Positions 32,201-37,084 of a stretch of DNA of 37,084 bases are shown piece by piece. The stretch lies in the NCBI GenBank assembly GCA_903892565.1, contig CAITIX010000130.1, positions 1 to 37,084 on the forward strand, in the 5' to 3' direction. Position numbers and translations under genes: made by a program. The DNA is from an uncultured Acidobacteriia bacterium. Lineage in GTDB: Bacteria > Acidobacteriota > Terriglobia > Bryobacterales > Bryobacteraceae. Numbering within the stretch: the stretch's first letter is position 1; each line of letters begins with the position of its first letter. The notes under the pieces are model-generated. The model ran no database searches. It had not been told where the DNA came from and worked only from the letters and a program-made list of their open reading frames with translations.

Positions 32201-32508
32201 CCGCCGACGATGTTGATAACGGGTGTTTGATAGAGCCCCACGACCAGGTAATGGCCATCGGGAGAAACAGAAAGGGCGCTCGGCGGGGCGGCAAGTGGGA
32301 TATTGGTGACCAGTCGTCCCGTGACGGTGGAAATGACCTCCACTCGATACGCGCTGAAATTCGCGGCAAAAAGATTGCCGCGTGTTTCATCCAGGGCGAG
32401 GTCGGAAATCTGCCCGCGCAGTTGCACCACGTTGCCGAACGTTGCCGCCATTGTCAGCAATGGTGTCAACGCCAGGGCCGCCATTACGCTTATCACTCTA
32501 ACCCGCAT
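29299..32508 (-). CDS. Giant secreted double-propeller protein with TIGR03437 C-terminal domain
   Basis: A 1069-residue exported protein with a signal peptide (about 1-21, ending TMA-A). Two YVTN/NHL-like beta-propellers are visible: one around residues 25-380 ('ALDETRGNLFAANFSAYRVEVI', quoted in part, 'SVSPDGHYLVVGLYQTP'), and one around 505-850 ('ADPTRKRLYLLRQDKNLV', 'VGNDNSMLANVFDLN'). Between them lies a BACON/Ig-like segment near 420-500 ('TIPLTIKSNAAINLPPAVRL'). The last roughly 200 residues match the Solibacter C-terminal domain TIGR03437 ('GGLISIYGTNLSA', 'NAQIPYDISG', 'GDILQIFLAGMGQTSPP', 'PGVAGVYEVDVSVDL'). A GGAG lies 6 nt before the ATG. It follows the tad genes in the same direction. 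Confidence 0.9.
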   Translation of the reverse strand: MRVRVISVMAALALTPLLTMAATFGNVVQLRGQISDLALDETRGNLFAANFSAYRVEVISTVTGRLVTNIPLAAPPSALSVSPDGHYLVVGLYQTPVINIVGGFQPATGGLSIVDLTTGGIVRTIPLNNPVLSVAFGSDGKALVIVSSSGQAAPLPPNIFALTPSTGVMKTIGTVPIFSRILPLDPAPTGANIQVPTTPIQIIQTATSVSTDLNTITVLGALIQDDSATSNQSEFLRYNVPTQTLVVQGFISTPPMGPRSVASDATGTHVMSGWSEHQFVTSATCLTDPLTSPPAGPGPCQIAQVGAPNGAFQLGSHAWDVKRNLIYSQVPAPSEGHVLNIMDTDNLTVRERIQLSEDLSARSLMSSDGNTMYSISASGVTIFPIGQLPNTPQIGTAQEDLLFADTGNGCTASLWTQTLTINSLGSAPADFTLSLPAGTAGITFSQTTGTTPAQVQVTIDPLVFQAKKGTTTIPLTIKSNAAINLPPAVRLLINMHGATQVGRIINVPGTIVDMLADPTRKRLYLLRQDKNLVQVFDTNTLTQIATLRTGNTPTQMAFTLDNNYLVVGNDNSMLANVFDLNTLTATPPIVVPYGHYPRSVGISNNKWFSLNRNAGLPVPVKADTPSGVLDQLDFTNRVASTPETLDAAVNPAIISNNLTSFDGVMAPSGDGTYITLALTDGTLAGYDATANAWVAGRQDLATIKGSYGVLNSQLWNFGANLVNGSLVPAGTAFPTTEGTASGVAPLLGIGVRTSSTADSDPGVLQLINTINFTEFDQVLMTEAPKTYTSMLTGAVGQVGQTILSLTRTLAVSPDQSSIYALTVSGLTVLPGNFYIPAARPSISSVVSSADGSSNLATGGLISIYGTNLSATSQASGFPLATSLGNACFTVNGEKLPLYYASPSLVNAQIPYDISGTASILVRSTAGISDPFSLNVQPAAPSVFLNTSVSPDTPLPYVTRKTNGLLATPSNPVHTGDILQIFLAGMGQTSPPATAGVAPTGNPLQSVVLPPTVTIGGINAGIVSAALVPGVAGVYEVDVSVDLQTPLGLSVPLTISQAGISQSTQVRVVK

Positions 32509-32641
32509 GATTTACTCCGGTTCCTGCGTACAGACCACAGCGCATTGCGGCGCCGATCCGTCTCCTCCTTCACTCATCGTCCCGGCCGGAGCGCGCATGC
32601 CCCGCAGGTTCGCGCCACCCGGCCAGGATATTCGTTGAGCG

Positions 32642-32734
32642 TTACTCCGCGTTTTTTTTGCGGCGCAGTACGATGACCCCAATAAACAGGATCGCCAGTA
32701 CGGCACAGACGGTTCGAACAGTGGAAGTGTCCAT
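32642..32734 (-). CDS. 30-residue single-helix membrane peptide between tadC and the propeller gene
   Basis: A very short gene: MDTSTVRTVCAVLAIL, FIGVIVL, then RRKKNAE and a TAA stop. A near-perfect AAAGGAG lies 6 nt before the ATG. The composition is that of a membrane peptide: a short polar start, one hydrophobic helix of about 17-18 residues, and a positively charged RRKK tail, which predicts N-out/C-in topology. It is too long in helix and too short overall for a Flp pilin (no Gly-X4-Glu processing site). No family is recognised. Its position between tadC and the giant secreted gene, in the same direction, suggests cotranscription. Confidence 0.62.
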   Translation of the reverse strand: MDTSTVRTVCAVLAILFIGVIVLRRKKNAE

Positions 32735-32740
32735 GGTTCT

Positions 32741-32747
32741 CTCCTTT
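32741..32747 (-). promoter_or_regulatory. Ribosome binding site of the 30-residue membrane peptide
   Basis: AAAGGAG on the minus strand, 6 nt before ATG 32734. It is the main support for translating this very short gene. Confidence 0.75.
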
Positions 32748-32797
32748 CCTAGACAATTGAGAATTCGGCTTTTCTAGCACTAACCTTTAGGCCAGTA

Positions 32798-33718
32798 CTA
32801 GATGTTGCTCATCATCGGGATCAGTTCCCGAATGATCTTCATCGCAACCGGGCCGACTGTTACGGCAAATAGGCTCGGCAAGATACAGAAGAAGATCGGA
32901 AAAATCAATTTGACTCCCAATTTGGCGGCTTTTTCCTCAGCCACCTGACGGTATTGGACGCGCATGAAGTCCGCATGGGCGCGCAGGCTTTGCGCGACGC
33001 CCGTGCCGAAACGGTCGGCCTGGATCAGCACTGCGACCAGCTTCTTCAGGTCCTCGACACCGGTGCGTTCGCCCAGGTTTCGTAGGGCCTCTACACGGCG
33101 TTTTCCGGCCTTCAATTCCAGGTTGACGGTGCCGAATTCCTCAGAGATCTCCGGATGGGCGGCTTCCAGTTCCTTGGCGACTTGCAGAATGGCCTGATCG
33201 AGTCCCAATCCGCTCTCCACGCAGACGACCATCAGATCGAGCGCATTGGGAAGGCCGCGGCCGATTTCTTTCTGGCGCTTCACGGCTTTGCGTCGGACGT
33301 ATTCGTTGGGACCAAAAAATCCGGTGGCTGTGGCGCTCAGGATCAGAATCAATTTGTTGCTGGAATCGGTCGAGGAGCCCACTACGAAGATTGCCGTTAA
33401 TACCGGCAGCAGGATTCCAAAGAAGGCCTTAGCTCCGTACAGAATCTTCAGGGAGTTCTCGCCCCGGATACCGGCCCGAATCAGCCGGCGCTGCATGACG
33501 GTGACGTCTTTCGGAGACTGCGGGACGAAGTTCCCGAGCTTTTTGATCAGTTCGTGGAATGCCAGGCTGGGATGCTGCGGCAGCGTTTCGACGCCAGCAT
33601 CGGCAGCTCCCCCGGCCACGCGATCCAACGCCTCGTTCGGGCGCACATACAGCTTCATTCCAAAGAACGCGGCGCCTACGAAGATGCCGCAAAAGATTAA
33701 GATCACGACGATCGGCAT
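32798..33718 (-). CDS. tadC: Tad system inner-membrane protein TadC (GspF family)
   Basis: A 306-residue polytopic protein with a T2SSF domain. A N-terminal helix ('VVILIFCGIFVGAAFFGMKL') precedes a cytoplasmic part, then 'GRGLPNALDLMVVCVESGLGLDQAI' (in part), the T2SSF core with 'LKKLVAVLIQADRFGTGVAQSL' and C-terminal helices 'KLIFPIFFCILPSLFAV'. I choose ATG 33718; the ORF reaches 33742, overlapping tadB. It starts 4 nt after tadB. With TadB it forms the membrane platform on which the CpaF ATPase drives pilus assembly. Confidence 0.9.
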   Translation of the reverse strand: MPIVVILIFCGIFVGAAFFGMKLYVRPNEALDRVAGGAADAGVETLPQHPSLAFHELIKKLGNFVPQSPKDVTVMQRRLIRAGIRGENSLKILYGAKAFFGILLPVLTAIFVVGSSTDSSNKLILILSATATGFFGPNEYVRRKAVKRQKEIGRGLPNALDLMVVCVESGLGLDQAILQVAKELEAAHPEISEEFGTVNLELKAGKRRVEALRNLGERTGVEDLKKLVAVLIQADRFGTGVAQSLRAHADFMRVQYRQVAEEKAAKLGVKLIFPIFFCILPSLFAVTVGPVAMKIIRELIPMMSNI

Positions 33719-33722
33719 GGCG

Positions 33723-34697
33723 TTATACCTCGATGTCCACAATGTTGCGCATGATAAAGTAGCCGATCAGCTGCAGCGCCACGGCGCTGCCCATCATGAT
33801 CTGCCCCACATCATCTGTGAAGAAAAATTTGACGTAATCGGGGTTCGTATAGAACATGAGAACCGCCACTCCAATGGGAATCAACGACAAAGCGGTTGCC
33901 GTCATCTTTCCGTGAGCACTGACCGCGCGGATGCGTCCGCGTAACTTAAAGCGTTCTCGAATCACGTACGCCAGCTTGTCCAGAATTTCAGCCAAATTAC
34001 CGCCAGTGCGTTTTTGCAGGAGTACGGCAGAGACGAAGAAGTGTACGTCCAGGGACGGAACCCGCTGGCCGAGCTTCTGCAACGCCGTGTCTATCGGTAG
34101 TCCAAGATTGTGTTCCTCAAAGGTCCTCCGGAACTCTCCGGACACAGGTTCCGGGAATTCGCGGTGAATCATTTCGAGAGACACGGAAAATGCGTGCCCG
34201 GCGCGCATCGAGCGGGCGACGAATTCCAACGCGTCAGGGAAAATGTCCTCAAACTTTTTGAGACGGCTCGCTCGCTTCCGGGCGATCTGAAGAAACGGGA
34301 CAACACCGGCGGCGGCCCCGACGAGCGGAGCCGTCCAGCTTGGTATCGGAAGGAAAAAGATCGTCAATAACACGCCTGCTCCGGCCGCGCCGATCGTGAG
34401 TTGCACAAAACGGGCCGGTGTCCAATTCACTCCAGCCTGTTCGAGAAACTTTTCCAGCTTGGGGCCGAGTTGATATTTTTCGACGACAACTTGCGCGAAG
34501 TTGTTTTCCTTCGAAACCGTTTGCGTTAGGATTTCTTGCTTCGGTGCATCGGCTTTTGCGGCCTTCTGGACTTTGTTCGTGCCCAGGAGACGAGCTTTTA
34601 CGCGGGTCAGGTCGGCCGACTTAAAATACTTCGACACGACGAACCACGCGATCATGAACACGCCCCAGATCATGAGGCCCATCAATACCAGTCGCAT
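33723..34697 (-). CDS. tadB: Tad system inner-membrane protein TadB (GspF family)
   Basis: A 324-residue polytopic protein. A N-terminal helix (about 5-23), a basic cytoplasmic stretch 'KARLLGTNKVQKAAKAD', two helices around 95-135, and the T2SSF domain (about 155-285) with 'KFEDIFPDALEFVARSMRAGHAFS' (in part), 'LGLPIDTALQKLGQRVPSLD' and 'KRTGGNLAEILDKLAYVIRER' are visible, then a final helix pair. It pairs with TadC, which starts 4 nt later. It starts 3 nt after the cpaF stop, so translation is probably coupled. Family and order are the usual Tad arrangement. Confidence 0.9.
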   Translation of the reverse strand: MRLVLMGLMIWGVFMIAWFVVSKYFKSADLTRVKARLLGTNKVQKAAKADAPKQEILTQTVSKENNFAQVVVEKYQLGPKLEKFLEQAGVNWTPARFVQLTIGAAGAGVLLTIFFLPIPSWTAPLVGAAAGVVPFLQIARKRASRLKKFEDIFPDALEFVARSMRAGHAFSVSLEMIHREFPEPVSGEFRRTFEEHNLGLPIDTALQKLGQRVPSLDVHFFVSAVLLQKRTGGNLAEILDKLAYVIRERFKLRGRIRAVSAHGKMTATALSLIPIGVAVLMFYTNPDYVKFFFTDDVGQIMMGSAVALQLIGYFIMRNIVDIEV

Positions 34698-34700
34698 GCG

Positions 34701-36068
34701 CTAGACCTCCACAACTTCTTCGAACAAATCCGAGCGCAGCCGGATGCCGGCGCTCAGCAGCTTTTCGTAAAATTTCGGCCGAATGCCGGTGGCTGCAAAG
34801 CGCCCAACCACTTTGCCGTCCGGATCCAATCCGCGACGCTCGAATACGAACAAATCCTGGAGCGTTACGATCTCGCCTTCCATACCCGTTACTTCGGTAA
34901 TCGACATGACGCGGCGGGATCCGTCGCTGAGACGGGCGGCCTGCACCAATACGTGCACCGCGCTTGCGATTTGCTGGCGAATCGAAACCAGCTGCATGTT
35001 CGCATTGGCGAGAGAGACCATGACTTCGAGTCGGGAAACGGCGTCGCGCGGCGTATTCGCGTGGACCGTGGTGAGTGAGCCGTCGTGACCCGTGTTCATC
35101 GCCTGCAACATATCCAGCGCTTCGCCACCGCGGACTTCGCCGACGACGATGCGGTCGGGACGCATACGCAAGCTGTTGACCAGAAGTTCGCGCTGGCGAA
35201 CCGCTCCGTTGCCTTCCAAGTTCGGAGGACGCGTTTCGAGGCGCGCCACGTGCGGCTGTTTCAACTGCAGTTCGGCCGCGTCTTCAATGGTGATGATGCG
35301 TTCCTTGCTGTTGATGAACGCGGAAAGGGCGTTCAGAAGAGTGGTTTTACCGGCGCCAGTACCGCCGGCGATGATGATGTTCAAGCGGGCCTTTACGGCC
35401 GCTTCGAGCAGTTCCATCATGCCTTGTGTAAGCGCCATCTTCTCCACCAGATCGTTGGGCATCAGCTTATCTGTGGAAAATCGACGAATGGAAAGAAGAG
35501 GTCCATCGACGGCCAGCGGAGGGATAATGGCGTTGACGCGCGATCCGTCTAAGAGGCGGGCGTCCACCATGGGCGTCGATTCGTCGATGCGGCGTCCCAC
35601 CTGGCTGACGATTTTGTCGATGATGCGCAGTAAATGTTGATCGTCACGAAACGTGACGTTGGTCAATTCCAGAAGGCCGCGCCGTTCGACGTAGACCTGC
35701 TTAGAGGTGTTGACCAAGATATCGGAAATCGTGGGATCCGTCAGAAGCGGTTCGAGCGGGCCAAGTCCAAAGACTTCGTCGAGGACTTCATCGCTAATCT
35801 GCTGCTTTTCGACCGAGCTGAGAAGCGTCGGCTCCGAGTCGATCAGCTGAATGACCGCTTGGCGTACTTCGCTGCGGACGCGCTGGTTATCGATGGTGGC
35901 CAGCGCCTCTAAATTGATCTTGTCCACCAGCTTGCGGTGCAAGGTGAACTTCAGCTCTTGATACTCGGGCTTCAGGCTGGCACGCTGACGACCGGAATTC
36001 TTCAGCAGGCGCTGTTCCCAGGAAACCTGCTGCGCGCTCTTGGTGTTCGTGTCAAGCGGTGTAAACAT
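34701..36068 (-). CDS. cpaF: Tad/Flp pilus assembly ATPase CpaF (TadA)
   Basis: A 455-residue secretion ATPase of the VirB11/PilB-like CpaF group. Walker A is '[18 protein letters not shown]' (G235-G-T-G-A-G-K241-T242), the Asp box '[19 protein letters not shown]', and '[20 protein letters not shown]' and '[17 protein letters not shown]' are the Walker B region and His box. The N-terminal '[20 protein letters not shown]' block is also typical. It powers assembly of Flp-like pili or secretion. It lies 17 nt after the cpaE gene. Confidence 0.96.
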   Translation of the reverse strand: MFTPLDTNTKSAQQVSWEQRLLKNSGRQRASLKPEYQELKFTLHRKLVDKINLEALATIDNQRVRSEVRQAVIQLIDSEPTLLSSVEKQQISDEVLDEVFGLGPLEPLLTDPTISDILVNTSKQVYVERRGLLELTNVTFRDDQHLLRIIDKIVSQVGRRIDESTPMVDARLLDGSRVNAIIPPLAVDGPLLSIRRFSTDKLMPNDLVEKMALTQGMMELLEAAVKARLNIIIAGGTGAGKTTLLNALSAFINSKERIITIEDAAELQLKQPHVARLETRPPNLEGNGAVRQRELLVNSLRMRPDRIVVGEVRGGEALDMLQAMNTGHDGSLTTVHANTPRDAVSRLEVMVSLANANMQLVSIRQQIASAVHVLVQAARLSDGSRRVMSITEVTGMEGEIVTLQDLFVFERRGLDPDGKVVGRFAATGIRPKFYEKLLSAGIRLRSDLFEEVVEV

Positions 36069-36085
36069 AGACCTGTCTCAAATCC

Positions 36086-37084
36086 TTAAACTCCGGACAA
36101 TGCCGGTTTCAATTCTCGTGCTGCAGGGGCCGCTTTCGGAGCGATGATGCCGCCAATGCGCATCGACAAGCCTTCAATCGCTTTGCCGAGGTCGGTCTCC
36201 GCGCCCAGCGGCTGGCCCAGCGTGACCACCCGATCCAGGGAGAAATAGTCGTTCGGAAAACTTGCATAAACGGGGCAATTGAAGAGCTTCTCCAAATTGG
36301 CGATCCCCAGACCATCGCGCTTATCGACCCGATTCATCAAGACGTGAAGACGCTCTTTGGGAAACCCTACCTGGTCGGTCATGTTGACGGCCTTGCGCGT
36401 CAAATGAAGACTGGGCAAATCAGCGGTCGTGACAACGAAGGCTTTTTCGGCTTCCAGAATTGCCATCAAGCTGTTGTGGTTGAAAACCGTCGGCGTGTCG
36501 ATGATGGTCCAGTCGTACGAACGACGCGCGTATTCCACCAGCACACGCAAGCGGTTTGGATCGACAGCCTCGGCATAGGGAGCGGCAGGAGCCGGAAGAA
36601 TGTGTAGTCCTCCATGACTCACCGCATAGTCGTGCCATAGGCCTTCGTCCATCTCATCGACGTGTTGTAGGGCGTCGAGCAACGAATGCGTGTGGTTTAA
36701 CTTGAGATAAAAACCGATGGTCCCGCCCGTCAAATCGAAGTCCGCCAATAGCACGCGCTTTCCCGTCAAACGCTGCAGGCAAAACGCGGCTTGCGTCGCA
36801 AGCGTAGATGCTCCCGAGCCGGGCTTGGAGCTTGAAAAGGTAATCACCGTTCCGGCCGCAGTTGGTGCCGGGGCTTCCCGCACGCACAGCCTTCGCAGAC
36901 GCGCGACCGCGTCCTTCTGCGTGGCCGCGTCAAACGGAAGGGCCAGAAATTCCGTTGCTCCGGCGCGCAACGACTGTAAGATTGCCTGCGAATCACTGCG
37001 AACGTGGAGGCCCACGACGTGCACCGGAGACGCCAACCCGGTGAGATAGCGCGTAAGCTCTAAGCTGGTTTCCAAGTTCGAGGA
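36086..37084 (-). CDS. cpaE: CpaE/TadZ-like pilus localisation ATPase (partial, cut by window end)
   Basis: At least 333 codons; the reading frame stays open to the window end, so the start is outside. The apparent start at 37075 is a TTG inside the frame, not a real start. The visible N-terminal part (about 55 residues) is the C-terminal half of a receiver-like domain, and 'FSSSKPGSGASTLATQAAF' is the deviant Walker A of a MinD/ParA-like ATPase, with 'VLLADFDLTGGTIGFYLK' and 'TIIDTPTVFNHNSL' as further blocks. CpaE/TadZ places the pilus machinery at a cell pole or specific site. It leads cpaF-tadB-tadC. Confidence 0.88.
   Translation of the reverse strand, partial: SSNLETSLELTRYLTGLASPVHVVGLHVRSDSQAILQSLRAGATEFLALPFDAATQKDAVARLRRLCVREAPAPTAAGTVITFSSSKPGSGASTLATQAAFCLQRLTGKRVLLADFDLTGGTIGFYLKLNHTHSLLDALQHVDEMDEGLWHDYAVSHGGLHILPAPAAPYAEAVDPNRLRVLVEYARRSYDWTIIDTPTVFNHNSLMAILEAEKAFVVTTADLPSLHLTRKAVNMTDQVGFPKERLHVLMNRVDKRDGLGIANLEKLFNCPVYASFPNDYFSLDRVVTLGQPLGAETDLGKAIEGLSMRIGGIIAPKAAPAARELKPALSGV

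Noticed and set aside
32642-32734. The small peptide as a Flp/Fap pilin
   Set aside because: It lacks the Gly-X4-Glu prepilin cleavage site and is too short, so it was described as an unknown membrane peptide.
1-37084. tRNA, rRNA, CRISPR array, insertion sequence or prophage
   Set aside because: I found no T-loop-like cloverleaf, no regularly spaced repeats of 25-40 nt, and no transposase, integrase or phage structural protein among the recognised genes.

Overview
The window reads as a typical chromosomal segment of an Acidobacteriota bacterium, most likely of the Solibacter/Bryobacter lineage (Bryobacterales). The strongest clue is two secreted beta-propeller proteins (24448-26229 and 29299-32508). 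Both end in what I recognise as the 'Solibacter uncharacterized C-terminal domain' (TIGR03437). A DUF5818-like secreted protein, a MoxR/DUF58/VWA operon and a split glycine decarboxylase (gcvPA/gcvPB) fit the same group. Coding density is high and the GC content is roughly 60 percent. I found no tRNA, rRNA, CRISPR array, transposase or integrase.

Layout. 110-1855: a GYD-domain protein, an orphan periplasmic solute-binding protein and Maf. 1864-8290 (minus strand): an operon in the order MoxR ATPase, DUF58, BatA/VWA protein, double-VWA protein. 8430-9827: a proline-rich secreted protein with a BamE-like tail and a flavin reductase. 9869-14169: a glycine cleavage operon gcvT-gcvH-gcvPA-gcvPB; the lipoamide dehydrogenase must be elsewhere. 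14198-17332: a lytic transglycosylase and four small secreted proteins. 17544-20809: a tightly coupled cassette of class III CoA-transferase, crotonase-fold protein and MFS transporter. 20836-23177 (minus): panB-panC-coaX, giving pantothenate synthesis and its phosphorylation towards CoA.

23504-27953: a FecR-domain protein diverges from a three-gene operon (1-nt gaps) made of a BNR/TIGR03437 protein, a methyltransferase with a signal peptide and a NarX-type histidine kinase. 28222-37084 (minus): a run that, read in its own direction, goes cpaE/tadZ (cut by the window end), cpaF/tadA, tadB, tadC, an unlisted 30-residue membrane peptide, a 1069-residue secreted double-propeller protein, an outer-membrane barrel and a small membrane protein. 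It looks like the motor half of a Tad pilus or secretion machine followed by candidate exported or surface partners.

The points most worth a second look are: the 30-aa peptide wedged between tadC and the giant propeller; the secreted-looking methyltransferase co-transcribed with a sensor kinase; a crotonase that lacks both catalytic glutamates; and a recurrent TANNNT-like hexamer 6-10 nt upstream of starts that lack a Shine-Dalgarno site, which suggests leaderless transcription. No single locus is demonstrably a new system from the sequence alone.
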